Positions 27,939 through 36,583 of a stretch of DNA of 64,000 nt are shown in pieces. The position numbers and the translations under genes are program-made. Origin of the DNA: Desulfitibacter sp. BRH_c19 (GTDB lineage: Bacteria > Bacillota > DSM-16504 > Desulfitibacterales > Desulfitibacteraceae); contig LOER01000036.1 of assembly GCA_001515945.1 (NCBI GenBank), positions 62,001 through 126,000 on the forward strand, given 5' to 3'. Each line of letters begins with the position of its first letter. Position 1 is the stretch's first letter. Below the pieces are notes generated by a model. It saw nothing but the letters and a program-made list of their open reading frames with translations, was not told the DNA's origin and did no database searches.

Positions 27939-28823
27939 ATGCTGCAAAAGGCTGATTTATTACAGCTGACGAGAAGGTTATTTAGGTTGTGTATAAACAT
28001 TGCATTGACATTTATTCTTATTTTAATGTCATTATCAATTAAAAGTCCTGCTTTACCAAAATCCATTGCGTATAGCTTTGTGAGAGAAACTGCTAAAAAA
28101 GATATAGAATTTAAAACAAGAGATTGGAATTCCCTTAGGGATAAACAGTTTTTTCTTAAATATCAAGAGCAGGATGCAGATAAAATAGATCTAGTACTTG
28201 ATACAATAAAAATGGATTTCGAGAAAGTAAATGAAATTTTGGATTACTCAGATGAAAGCAAAGTACCCATTGTTGTTTACCCTAATAGTGAAAGTCTTGG
28301 AAAGAGCTTTGGTTGGGATGCTGATGAAAGTGCCATGGGTGTTTATTGGGCAGGTGTAATAAGAATCCTATCACCAAATGAATGGCTAGATGATGATTTG
28401 TCCGACGATAAAGCCAAGGAGAAGTTTCGTAAGAATGGGCCAATGGTTCATGAATATGCCCATCTAGTAGTTGATTACAGGACAAGAGGAAACTACACTC
28501 GATGGTTTACTGAAGGTATTGCCCAGTTAATCGAAAAAGAGATAACAGGATTTCAATTTGACAATGTGGCATTAGAAACTGATAAGTCGGATTGGTATGA
28601 TTTTAAACACATGGATAGAGATTTTGATAAATTACCAAATCAATCACTTGCTTACAGTCAATCACTACTTATGATTGAATGGCTTGTGGACCAGTATGGT
28701 TATCAAGGATTAAACACAATTTTAAATAACCTAGGTACCGGTAAAACACTAAACCAAGCATTTCAAATTGCAACTGGAAAAACTTTAAGACAGTTTGAAG
28801 AAATATCTAAAACTTCATATTAA
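27939..28823 (+). CDS. Membrane-anchored peptidase MA-like zinc metalloprotease
   Basis: A 294-residue protein with one N-terminal hydrophobic segment (about 15-37), then an extracytoplasmic domain. The zincin motif is MVHEYAHLVV (HExxH, about residues 170-174), and a downstream Glu in RWFTEGIAQLIE supplies the likely third zinc ligand, as in the peptidase MA/gluzincin group. Substrate is unknown. The ATG follows a GGGGGAGG site. Both neighbours are separated by more than 200 bases, so it is probably a single-gene unit. Confidence 0.85.
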   Translation: MLQKADLLQLTRRLFRLCINIALTFILILMSLSIKSPALPKSIAYSFVRETAKKDIEFKTRDWNSLRDKQFFLKYQEQDADKIDLVLDTIKMDFEKVNEILDYSDESKVPIVVYPNSESLGKSFGWDADESAMGVYWAGVIRILSPNEWLDDDLSDDKAKEKFRKNGPMVHEYAHLVVDYRTRGNYTRWFTEGIAQLIEKEITGFQFDNVALETDKSDWYDFKHMDRDFDKLPNQSLAYSQSLLMIEWLVDQYGYQGLNTILNNLGTGKTLNQAFQIATGKTLRQFEEISKTSY

Positions 28824-29115
28824 TTTTAAATTTACTTCACAGTTACTTCATATTTATGTTTTAAGATATATGTAACTCCTTTAACTGACCTCCAATATAT
28901 AAAACCCCACGTTAAAAGCCAAATAAGGCTTTTAAAAGCAACAGGTCCTTGGTAAGACTAAAAACTGCCTTCTTTTTTTGCATAGAATTCATTAACTTGC
29001 TATCTTCGAATAACCTTCATGATATAGAGGTAAAATATTTAGTGACGCAAGTTCAAAAAGTATTGTTATGTTAGGTAGGTTAAACAAACAATTAATAACA
29101 GGGAGGTAGACCTGA

Positions 29116-29976
29116 ATGAAATTAAATGACTCCCAAGTGAAGGATGCAATAATGACAGCCTTAATGAAGGACGGGATGTCCGATATAAATGTTAATGTTC
29201 GTAAGGGCATTGCATCTGTGTCAGGGGTAGTTGATGTTTTAAATGATAGAACTAAAGTGGAAAGTGTAGTTAGAAAAATTCCTGGGGTTAAAAAAGTTGA
29301 AAACAATCTAGTTATTTCTACTGATGGTGAAATCGGCGATGACAAGGTTACTGAAATGATAGAGAAAAAACTGATTGTGAAGCCAGATTTAGATGGAATA
29401 AGTGTAGAGGTTCATAAAGGAATAGTTCTGCTCATGGGCAATATTAAAAACATAGCTCAAGAAAGAAAGGCCATGATGCTTGCTACAAAGGTTTTAGGTG
29501 TTAAGGAAGTAATAAGTAAATTGAAACTTAAAGATGAATTTAAGAAGGATGATGCATCCTTAGTAAATGAGATTGAAAGATTATTCTCTCTTGAGGAGAA
29601 GCTGGATGCGCAAGATATACAAACAGAGGTAAAGGAAGGAAAGGTTATTCTAAATGGAACAGTAGATAATGCTAATCAAGCAGTACTTGCAGAAGAAATC
29701 TCTTCAGCAGTAGATGGGGTTAGGAAGATTTTGAATAAATTACATGCAGCAGAAAGCGGTGTGCAAGATAATAGATTTACAAAAAGAATAAGAATATTGC
29801 TATCTCAGCAACCACATATTAACGATGAAAATATTTCGGCTTTTGTTGTTGCGGGTACAGCTTACCTAAGTGGTGAGGTTTATACCCCTAGCTCAAAAAA
29901 AGCGGCAGAAGTATTGGCGGCATCCGTTCCTGGAATTTTAAGGGTAATTAATAATATACATATTACATATCATTAA
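29116..29976 (+). CDS. Protein with four BON domains
   Basis: A 286-residue protein made of tandem BON-like modules (about residues 5-70, 75-140, 148-215 and 220-286), each with the pattern V-x-V-x-x-G-x-V-x-L-x-G-x-V and a closing G-V-x-x-V-x-N segment (for example IPGVKKVENNLVI). BON domains often bind membranes or other envelope components, but here no signal peptide is visible, so it is probably cytoplasmic. Specific role unknown. The start follows GGGAGGTAG. Confidence 0.82.
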   Translation: MKLNDSQVKDAIMTALMKDGMSDINVNVRKGIASVSGVVDVLNDRTKVESVVRKIPGVKKVENNLVISTDGEIGDDKVTEMIEKKLIVKPDLDGISVEVHKGIVLLMGNIKNIAQERKAMMLATKVLGVKEVISKLKLKDEFKKDDASLVNEIERLFSLEEKLDAQDIQTEVKEGKVILNGTVDNANQAVLAEEISSAVDGVRKILNKLHAAESGVQDNRFTKRIRILLSQQPHINDENISAFVVAGTAYLSGEVYTPSSKKAAEVLAASVPGILRVINNIHITYH

Positions 29977-30039
29977 TGCAGGAATACTCGCAGATTCCTC
30001 GAATATCTATTAACAAATAGAGGGTAAGCGGGTGATCCT

Positions 30040-31290
30040 ATGAAAAGGGCTATTGTAAATGGCGGGGAAACTCTAAAAGGTAACGTTTATATTAGTGGCT
30101 CTAAAAATGCTAGTATTGCTATTATTGCTGCTTGTCTTCTTGTTAATGGAGAAATAGTCCTTGATAATGTACCAAGGGTTAATGATGTAAATGTAATGCT
30201 CAATGTTGCAGAGAGTATAGGCGTGAAATATAAATGGGTTAATACCAATCAACTTTCTATAGATTGCTCGGATTTAAATTCTAGTACAATTGGCTATAAT
30301 TATTCTAAAGAGCTTCATGCATCTATTCTATTCTTAGGACCTTTAGTTGGGAGATTCGGTGAGTCATCCATATCCCTACCTGGAAATGATAATCTTGGGC
30401 CAAGACCGGTTGATCTTCATTTAAAAGGTTTTAATTTAAAAGGTATTCATGCAGACATAGAAAATGGTCAAATTAAAGTTATAGGACATAACAAAAGGGA
30501 TAGTAAGATTTATTTAGACTATCCTAGTGTTGGTGCTACTGAGAACCTTATATTAAATTCAGTATTGGGTGACTGTGTGACTGTAATAGAAGGCGCAGCA
30601 AAAGATCCGGAGATAGTGAACATGGCAAGTTTTTTAACATTTATGGGTGCTAAAATAAGGGGAGCAGGAACTGATAGTGTTAAGATTAAGGGTGTTTCTG
30701 CATTAAATCCTGTTAGGTATACAATTATGCCTGATAGAATGGAAGCAGGTACTTTTATGATAATGGCAGCTACAAATAGGAATGATATTACTCTAAATGG
30801 AATTGTAAACAGACATCTTAAGCCAGTAACAGCCAAAATAAGAGAAGCTGGAGCAGAAGTAATAGAAAGTGAGGGGGCTGTCAGAGTCATAGGTGCCCAC
30901 AGATTGAAATCCATCAATGTAAAAGCAACACCGTACCCCGGTTTTCCAACTGATCTTCAGCCTACTATTACTGCTGTATTGACTACAGCATTAAATACAA
31001 GTATAATTTCAGAAAAAGTATTTAAAAGTAGGTTTCAACATATAGGTGAATTACGAAGGCTTGGTGCAAAAATTAAAGTGGAAGGTAATACAGCAGTTAT
31101 ATCAGGGATTGAGAAGTTGTTGGGAGCATCTGTAAATGCAAATGATAGTAGGGGAGCAGCGGCACTTATAACAGCTGGTTTATTGGCACATGGAAAAACA
31201 GAAATCAGTAATGCACAATTCATAGACAATGGGTATGAAAGTTGGTTGGAAAAGCTTACTGCTTTAAAGGCAGATGTTAAGTTAGTTTAG
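30040..31290 (+). CDS. murA: MurA-type UDP-GlcNAc enolpyruvyl transferase with Asp at the catalytic Cys position
   Basis: A 416-residue EPSP-synthase-fold enzyme that transfers enolpyruvate to UDP-GlcNAc in peptidoglycan synthesis. SGSKNAS (Lys22, Asn23), RPVDLH and PTDLQ are present. Two active-site positions differ from E. coli: ungapped alignment of SLPGNDNLGPRPVD puts Asp117 where Cys115 normally sits, and His replaces the Arg of the usual (M)RAS motif in ELHASILFLGPL. Asp at this position is known to make MurA insensitive to fosfomycin. The divergence could also mark a MurA paralogue with a special role; whether another murA exists cannot be seen here. Start: ATG after GCGGGTGA. Confidence 0.88.
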   Translation: MKRAIVNGGETLKGNVYISGSKNASIAIIAACLLVNGEIVLDNVPRVNDVNVMLNVAESIGVKYKWVNTNQLSIDCSDLNSSTIGYNYSKELHASILFLGPLVGRFGESSISLPGNDNLGPRPVDLHLKGFNLKGIHADIENGQIKVIGHNKRDSKIYLDYPSVGATENLILNSVLGDCVTVIEGAAKDPEIVNMASFLTFMGAKIRGAGTDSVKIKGVSALNPVRYTIMPDRMEAGTFMIMAATNRNDITLNGIVNRHLKPVTAKIREAGAEVIESEGAVRVIGAHRLKSINVKATPYPGFPTDLQPTITAVLTTALNTSIISEKVFKSRFQHIGELRRLGAKIKVEGNTAVISGIEKLLGASVNANDSRGAAALITAGLLAHGKTEISNAQFIDNGYESWLEKLTALKADVKLV

Positions 31291-31325
31291 TAGTTAATAT
31301 AACACTAGAGAAACGGGGGATTTAA

Positions 31326-32465
31326 ATGGGTCACTTTTCTAATTATGATAGTGGTAGCAGAAGGCCCGGATTTTTATTCTTAATTATCCTAAGTATTTTA
31401 AGTGCTTTATTGGGGGGGATATTTGTTCTGTTTATGGCACCTTCTTTTTTAACATTGGAACAACCACCACAAGTAACTGAACCAGGACAGGATTATTCCG
31501 AATTACCCGTTGTTCCATTTAATGTGGAAGATTCGCCAGTAATTTCTATTGCAGAAACTGTTGGTCCTGCAGTAGTTGGTATTACTAATATGAGGGGACA
31601 TGATTTTTTTAACAATCCTATCATGAGTTCCGGTTCAGGTGTTATTTTCGATAAGAATAATGGGTATATAGTAACAAACTTTCATGTGGTTGATGGAGCT
31701 ACTAATTTGCAAGTAACTCTTGATGATGGCAATCATTATGAAGCAGAACTTATAGGTTTTGATAGAGATACCGATATGGCGGTTTTACAGATTGATGCTG
31801 ATGACTTACCTGAAGCAAAGTTTGGAGATTCTTCTAAACTAAGAGTGGGAGAAATGGCAGTAGCTATAGGAAATCCTCTGGGTAAAGATTTTGCTAGATC
31901 AGTAACAGTAGGAGTAATTAGTGCATTAGATAGAGAAATTACTGTTGCAGGATCTACTGGTGAGGAAATTACCCTGTCAGTTATTCAAACTGATGCAGCT
32001 ATTAATCCTGGAAACTCTGGAGGAGCACTAGTTAATTCGCGGGGTGAAGTAATAGGAATAAATAGCGTTAAAATAGCCAGGGCAGATGTAGAAGGAATGG
32101 GTTTTGCAATTCCTGCGCATGTTGTAAGGCCTATTATTGATCAGTTAATTGATAAAGGATATGTAAGCAGACCTTTTATCGGAATATTTGACTTCAGAGA
32201 AATTACTCCACAAATGTCAGAGTGGTATAATCTTCCCGAAGGTATTTATGTTGGTGGTGTTGTATCTGGAGGGCCTGCAGCAGGTGCTGGCATGAAACCA
32301 GGAGATGTCATAGTAGAAATAAAAGGGAAAACAATTCAGACATATGATGATTTACAGCAAATTTTAAGAAACAGCGAAGTCGGGGATGAAACCAAGATTG
32401 TTGTCATAAGAGACAATAAAAGAATGGAATTTAATGTTAAACTAGGTGAAATGCCTAGACAATAA
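31326..32465 (+). CDS. htrA: HtrA/DegP-family serine protease with PDZ domain
   Basis: A 379-residue membrane-anchored protease. One N-terminal span (about 16-38) is followed by a trypsin-like domain with the triad His in NFHVVDG, Asp in DTDMAVLQ and Ser in NPGNSGGAL, then one PDZ domain (about residues 285-375). It degrades misfolded envelope proteins. A good terminator follows. The order htrA, CxxH/CxxC protein, rlmH is common in Firmicutes and marks this as core chromosome. Confidence 0.95.
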   Translation: MGHFSNYDSGSRRPGFLFLIILSILSALLGGIFVLFMAPSFLTLEQPPQVTEPGQDYSELPVVPFNVEDSPVISIAETVGPAVVGITNMRGHDFFNNPIMSSGSGVIFDKNNGYIVTNFHVVDGATNLQVTLDDGNHYEAELIGFDRDTDMAVLQIDADDLPEAKFGDSSKLRVGEMAVAIGNPLGKDFARSVTVGVISALDREITVAGSTGEEITLSVIQTDAAINPGNSGGALVNSRGEVIGINSVKIARADVEGMGFAIPAHVVRPIIDQLIDKGYVSRPFIGIFDFREITPQMSEWYNLPEGIYVGGVVSGGPAAGAGMKPGDVIVEIKGKTIQTYDDLQQILRNSEVGDETKIVVIRDNKRMEFNVKLGEMPRQ

Positions 32466-32477
32466 AAAACATTAAAC

Positions 32478-32502
32478 AAGGCAGGGGATGATCTCCTGCC
32501 TT
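32478..32502 (+). terminator. Terminator after htrA
   Basis: AAGGCAGG and CCTGCCTT form a perfect 8-bp stem, followed by ATATTTTG. Confidence 0.8.
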
Positions 32503-32734
32503 ATATTTTGTACTATCAGAAAATATAAGTTCAAACAAGGTAGATAGTATTCACAAAGACTAAGGCTTCCGCCTGCGTCTAAGGACTTGGCGCACTATAG
32601 TACTGGTATTTCTACGCATTGCAAAAGACACAGTGCTAGAACTACTGGCGCAAGCCAAGTTTTGTTTTATCGTAGTTGCTAAAATGAGTATAGAATGTTA
32701 GAATTTACCCATCAACTAAAAGTAGGTGAAATAT

Positions 32735-32902
32735 ATGTACGTGGTGTGTGACGAGCATATTGAAACTGCAATAGATGAATTTGTAGAAGTTTATGAAATG
32801 CCTCCAGACATATATCTTTTGGACAAGATATCCTTTACTGATTGGACCGCCCCACAGCACTGTGATATGTGCAGTAATTCTCCAAAATATCTTGTTGTTT
32901 GA
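32735..32902 (+). CDS. CxxH/CxxC small protein (BA_5709 family)
   Basis: A 55-residue protein beginning MYVVCDEH (CxxH) and ending with HCDMCSNSPKYLVV (CxxC), the two halves of a probable zinc site. The CxxH/CxxC family is found next to rlmH across Firmicutes. The ATG at 32735 is preceded by AGGTGAAAT. It ends nine bases before rlmH, so the two are probably co-transcribed. Function unknown. Confidence 0.9.
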   Translation: MYVVCDEHIETAIDEFVEVYEMPPDIYLLDKISFTDWTAPQHCDMCSNSPKYLVV

Positions 32903-32911
32903 GGTGCTTAT

Positions 32912-33391
32912 ATGCAGATTGATATTATTGCCGTAGGAAAAATAAAAGAAAACTTCATACAAAAGGGGTTACAGGAGTATCTAAAGAGGCTTGGTCTCTA
33001 CGCAAAGATTAATATTATTGAGGTAAACGATGAAAAAACTCCTGCAAATGCATCTTTAGCAGAAGAAGAAGGTATTAGGCAAAAAGAAGGGGAAAAGGTT
33101 TTAGCCAAAATAAAACCAGATAGTTTTATAATTACTTTAGATATTGATGGTGAACTTCTAACCTCTGAAAAATTAGCAAAAAGAGTAGAAAAACTAATGG
33201 TAGGGGGCAGAAGCCACCTTACTTTTATTATTGGGGGAAGTTTAGGTTTATCCAAAGAAGTCTCTAAAAAGGCAGACATGAAGCTATCCTTTGGACGTCT
33301 TACATACCCTCACCAGCTAATGCGTCTAATTCTATTAGAGCAGATATACAGATGTTTTCGAATAATCAAAGGTGAACCCTACCATAAGTAA
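32912..33391 (+). CDS. rlmH: 23S rRNA (pseudouridine1915-N3)-methyltransferase RlmH
   Basis: A 159-residue SPOUT methyltransferase that methylates pseudouridine 1915 in helix 69 of 23S rRNA. The knotted C-terminal part shows LTFIIGGSLGLSKEV, LSFGRLTYPHQLMR and the terminal GEPYHK. Length is exactly that of the family. The last codons (GAA CCC TAC CAT AAG TAA) and the next few bases form the repeat also found at 39.9, 45.1 and 54.7 kb. This gene end is the attachment site of SCC cassettes in staphylococci, where the same residues YHK are encoded. Confidence 0.97.
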   Translation: MQIDIIAVGKIKENFIQKGLQEYLKRLGLYAKINIIEVNDEKTPANASLAEEEGIRQKEGEKVLAKIKPDSFIITLDIDGELLTSEKLAKRVEKLMVGGRSHLTFIIGGSLGLSKEVSKKADMKLSFGRLTYPHQLMRLILLEQIYRCFRIIKGEPYHK

Positions 33392-33403
33392 CGGCGGTTT
33401 TTT
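33371..33403 (+). repeat. SCC-like attachment site A, at the rlmH 3' end
   Basis: GGTGAACCCTACCATAAGTA plus ACGGCGGTTTTTT. The inner 15 bases TACCATAAGTAACGG are found unchanged at site D (54741). Staphylococcal SCC attachment sites have the equivalent TATCATAA core in the same rlmH codons, followed by GCGGTTTTTT. Confidence 0.85.
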
Positions 33404-33935
33404 GATGATAATCCTTATATACTGGGGTTTGGAGTCTTTGCACTAAAGTGACATGGTTTCATTTTTTACTGTGTCTGACCAAGATTTTTATTGATACATA
33501 AAGGCTTAAGATATTTAGGCTATGGTATGGTAGACCGTATCATAACCTAAATATTTTTATTAAAATTGATTATTACATTAGCCTGTAGGAAATTATACTA
33601 TCGAAAATTAGATGTTTAGTAAACACTTGCAGGAATTGGATAAGGATTTAAACGGTTTGCTTCATAGACGTTTGCAAAACGGTATTCTTGTTGACCTAAT
33701 GAACGTGCAAAACATCCCCTTCCATAGTTATGGTAAAAACATTAGTATCGGGCAAAACTAGAATATCGCTGTAAGCAGCTAATTTACTGGGTTTCTGTTG
33801 TTGAGGGTGGTATTATTTTCAAACTAAAAACCAGGATTAGCATATCCTAGTTTAAATTTGGACAATTATCTTTGATTGCTAACATTATAATTAGTGCCTA
33901 GGACCGGGATGGGTCTGAATGCTAACTATTATACC
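33404..33935. other. Gene-free left part of cassette I
   Basis: No convincing open reading frame. It contains one long imperfect inverted repeat (33511-33554), and otherwise AT-rich sequence without recognisable features. Confidence 0.5.
33511..33554. repeat. 21-bp near-perfect inverted repeat with 2-base loop
   Basis: Left arm ATATTTAGGCTATGGTATGGT, bases 33511-33531; right arm 33534-33554 differs at three positions, two of which keep G-T pairing on the plus strand. TTTTATT follows the right arm, so it could serve as a terminator, or it is the foldback core of a small element. Confidence 0.6.
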
Positions 33936-34496
33936 TTAGTAGACTGTCAAATTATTAAATGCAGTTCTATTCAAATATGTTTCTATCAACTTTTCTAAAA
34001 CTAATCCATAAACTAGTTTTCCATTATAGGCGTGTCCTATATTTCTCACCAAAGACCTGAAGTCATTGGTATTATAATGAACAAATAAAACTCTTAAACG
34101 CCAAGCAAAAACTCTTGAGTTATAATCCCACATAAAACATTTGATTATTATTATTGCTTGTTCTAATGTTACATTATATATTTCCTTAGAGTAAACATTT
34201 GCATTGGTATATCCATAATAACTAATTATTGTACCTAATCCAATCTGACATTTCCCAATTGTATAGTTTTTTATTGGAACTTTAAACAATACAGATAATA
34301 TTAATCTAAACACAACAACTATATACTCACCAATTCTATAGTAAGTTGGTCTATAAGTAATTTCGATTAAATAAATTCCATAAAGAACCTCTGAAGGTAG
34401 ATCATATTCCTTAGATAAAAGGTAAAGGCGGTTAGCATCTTCTTTTGTTATATTGATTTTGCTAGTAATTTTATTTAAATGCTTCTGTAAGTTCAC
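33936..34496 (-). CDS. Hypothetical protein, third gene of an unknown operon, possibly lysozyme-like
   Basis: A 186-residue protein I do not recognise by name. One hydrophobic stretch (about residues 58-75, IVVVFRLILSVLFKV) may sit in a membrane. The pattern GIYLIEITYRP followed by YTIGKCQIGLGTI faintly recalls the catalytic Glu and the following glycine-rich turn of lysozyme-like transglycosylases, but this is weak. Its start overlaps the stop of the gene before it by four bases (ATGA), so it is translationally coupled. As the last of three coupled genes just inside an SCC-like cassette, it is a candidate effector of a defence or toxin system. Confidence 0.6.
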   Translation of the reverse strand: MNLQKHLNKITSKINITKEDANRLYLLSKEYDLPSEVLYGIYLIEITYRPTYYRIGEYIVVVFRLILSVLFKVPIKNYTIGKCQIGLGTIISYYGYTNANVYSKEIYNVTLEQAIIIIKCFMWDYNSRVFAWRLRVLFVHYNTNDFRSLVRNIGHAYNGKLVYGLVLEKLIETYLNRTAFNNLTVY

Positions 34497-34918
34497 AGCT
34501 TTTTTAAGAGTAGATTAATATATTCTTTATGATTGTCTAACTGACCTTCGATTATAAATGCAAGTTCTATTAACTTAGATTGATTTTCTTGCTGCCTATT
34601 TAATTCCGCAATACTTGAGTCTTTGTGGCTTTGAACTGCCAATATGTAATAGTATTTTTCATTACCTTTAAACTTTAGAATATACACATATCCATTTTCG
34701 ATTTCAGCAAAATATGATTCATATTGTTCAAGATAATAACTCCTATAATTATTTGTATTGTAGAAGTTTCTTTCTTGTAAAAGAACATAATTTTTGAGCA
34801 TAAAGTTACTAATTTCACTTGAATTAAACAAATTTGACAATTTACCCCATCTTAACTTGTTAGTTTTAGTTGAGGACGTTAATTTTTCAATCAGCTCCAC
34901 TAAATTTAACTCACTCAT
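34493..34918 (-). CDS. Hypothetical protein, middle gene of an unknown operon
   Basis: A 141-residue protein with no membrane segment. It is rich in Tyr, Asn and Glu, with a predicted beta strand pair (YFAEIENGYVYILKFKGNEKYYYILAVQ) between helical ends. No family recognised. It overlaps both neighbours by four bases, which means all three proteins are made from one message in fixed proportions. It could be a sensor or a regulatory partner of the flanking gene products; that is a guess from position. Confidence 0.65.
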   Translation of the reverse strand: MSELNLVELIEKLTSSTKTNKLRWGKLSNLFNSSEISNFMLKNYVLLQERNFYNTNNYRSYYLEQYESYFAEIENGYVYILKFKGNEKYYYILAVQSHKDSSIAELNRQQENQSKLIELAFIIEGQLDNHKEYINLLLKKL

Positions 34919-35313
34919 ATGAAAAACTCTCCTTTCTTATTACAGGTTGCTTTTAATTGTGCAAGACTGTCTGATAATATAATTTTATCAAGGTTTTCCC
35001 CTTTAGATAACTCTGACCTAGCGTTTTTAATTGCCTTCTTAGTTTTTTCATTTAAGATAAGAGAGTAATTGTCTAATTCCAGTATATGCACTTGTATTGT
35101 AGATAGTAATCTTCCTTCTAATTTTTCACTATTTAATAAACTAATATCCGCCTCAAACTGGTTACTCATAGCAATCCTTTTTTCATTATATTCATCAGTA
35201 TCAGATTTTCTCCTGATTGTTTCAATAACTTTTTTAGAAATATAAATTAAATATAGTGAAACGAAAAATGCAGCGATACTAAGGATCTGAGAAATAGTAC
35301 TAAGAATTTCCAT
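34915..35313 (-). CDS. Hypothetical membrane-anchored protein, first gene of an unknown operon
   Basis: A 132-residue protein with one N-terminal membrane span (about residues 8-27, ISQILSIAAFFVSLYLIYIS) followed by a cytoplasmic helical domain, likely coiled in part. No family recognised. AGTGAGGATTTTTATG precedes the gene on the minus strand, giving a GAGG ribosome site. Membrane-anchored small proteins of this shape often accompany anti-phage effectors, but there is no direct evidence of function. Confidence 0.65.
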   Translation of the reverse strand: MEILSTISQILSIAAFFVSLYLIYISKKVIETIRRKSDTDEYNEKRIAMSNQFEADISLLNSEKLEGRLLSTIQVHILELDNYSLILNEKTKKAIKNARSELSKGENLDKIILSDSLAQLKATCNKKGEFFI

Positions 35314-36087
35314 TCATAAAAATCCTCACTTGTGTTTTTGTATATATTTCTTCAAAATACAAGAAATTCCTTTATTTGTTTAAATGAATTTCTTTTTCTT
35401 TCATTTATTTTTAAATGAAAAGTTGGTCCGCTCTTTTCTAACTTATTCTCCCTAAGCTTGTAGAATATACAAAGTTTCCTCTATTGTTCGATAATTCATT
35501 ACTGCTCCCAATGAAAAAATTAAATCACAAACTTGATTAAGAATCTTTGGGTATCTCCAGTTTTAATTTTTATTAGATCCCACTTTCTTTTCGTCTTCCA
35601 CCTACAAAACATTTTCACCAGAAGGTGCTTTCGATTGTAACCAGTTGTCCAGTTAGAAAAAGCCAAAGACAAACATCTTCTACCCTAATAATTTTAAAAA
35701 TCTTTTAGGACTTCTCTTCTTAATTGAAACTCAACTCTCCAGACAGGTTTTTCTTCATTCCATCTGTTTTCTTCCCAAAGTTGTTTACTTTGGTTTTATC
35801 ATATATTGTAAAATAGGGTATCTACTGAGGAGCAAGCATCGACCTGATTACAGTTGATAAGGATAGAAAGCTTGGAAAAATAAAGATGAATTTTACTGAG
35901 GAAACACAAAAGCATTTTATAAAACATGCCCCTTCTGGAGAAAATCCGGAAGGGGCTTTTTCTATTTCTAAGGAGTTTTAACCTAACGTGTCTTTCCAGA
36001 TTTCTTTGTAAAAGATCATATGAAATGAGACTATTGATGTAAAGAAATGGTAATAATTTAAAGACTAAGTAGTTGAGGAGGAAGAAT
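35314..36087. other. Gene-poor stretch with a coding remnant
   Basis: No intact gene. The plus-strand frame at 35841-35982 reads IDLITVDKDRKLGKIKMNF and continues to a TAA, with no start codon or ribosome site, and looks like the tail of a lost gene. A strong hairpin terminator lies inside it (35928-35961). The rest is AT-rich and featureless. Confidence 0.45.
35928..35961 (+). terminator. Strong intrinsic terminator
   Basis: GCCCCTTC and GAAGGGGC form a perfect 8-bp stem around a 13-base loop, followed by TTTTTC. Confidence 0.85.
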
Positions 36088-36177
36088 ATGACTCCTATAG
36101 ATTTATTTGCAGCTGGTGTAATCTTTGGAATATATGCTTATTCACAAGCTCGCAAAAAAAATAAAGGGGGTAGATAA
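36088..36177 (+). CDS. Tiny single-span membrane protein
   Basis: ATG after a strong GAGGAGGAAG site encodes 29 residues: MTPIDLFAAGVIFGIYAYSQ then a basic tail ARKKNKGGR. One membrane span with a positively charged cytoplasmic end. Its stop is four bases from the start of another tiny membrane protein. The shape fits a type I toxin, holin-like peptide or small regulatory subunit; no homologue is recognised. Confidence 0.55.
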   Translation: MTPIDLFAAGVIFGIYAYSQARKKNKGGR

Positions 36178-36181
36178 AAAA

Positions 36182-36268
36182 ATGGTATATTTTGTATTTG
36201 GGGTAGCTGTCGGTGTTGGAATATGTGTTTTGGCTGACGGTATTGAAGAATCAAGGAGTTATGCATAA
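36182..36268 (+). CDS. Second tiny single-span membrane protein
   Basis: 28 residues: MVYFVFGVAVGVGICVLADG then IEESRSYA, a glycine-rich hydrophobic helix with an acidic tail. The GGGGG at the end of the previous gene serves as its ribosome site (11-base spacing). The acidic tail here and the basic tail of its partner could pair. A terminator follows at 36302. Confidence 0.5.
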   Translation: MVYFVFGVAVGVGICVLADGIEESRSYA

Positions 36269-36301
36269 CTTAATAAGGCTATTTTGAGGTTATTTCAGAA
36301 T

Positions 36302-36345
36302 AAAAATTCCTTCTGGAAAGTTAGCATCTAGAAGGAATTTTTATT
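36302..36345 (+). terminator. Terminator of the tiny membrane protein pair
   Basis: AAAAATTCCTTCT and AGAAGGAATTTTT form a perfect 13-bp stem ending in a T-run (bidirectional in form). Confidence 0.85.
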
Positions 36346-36583
36346 ATTTATAGAAATTGATAGTGGTGAAATATTTTTCCACACTAAACTTAGAGATATT
36401 AAAAAGCCTATTGCGAACTGGAGGCTGAAGGAAGCTATCATTATTAATGTTCAGTAGTATGTCAAAGATTTCAACAATAATCTATAACTTTAGCTGCCCC
36501 TGGAAGTAATACAGAGGCAGCTATCATGCATAAATATGGCAAATATAAAGAAAAATGTGAAAATGGCAGGAATATTGTAGGTT
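36346..36583. other. Gap before the UDG-like gene
   Basis: With the preceding terminator this makes a gene-free stretch of just over 300 bases. Nothing recognisable beyond short broken frames. Confidence 0.4.

Noticed and set aside
32520-32700. Foldback element between htrA and the CxxH gene (CTTGGCGC ... GCGCAAGCCAAG)
   Set aside because: Pairing of the two arms is patchy, and no second copy was seen in the window.
35841-35982. A separate gene encoding IDLITVDKDRKLGK...
   Set aside because: No start codon or ribosome site, and a strong terminator lies inside the frame; kept only as a remnant in the gap note.
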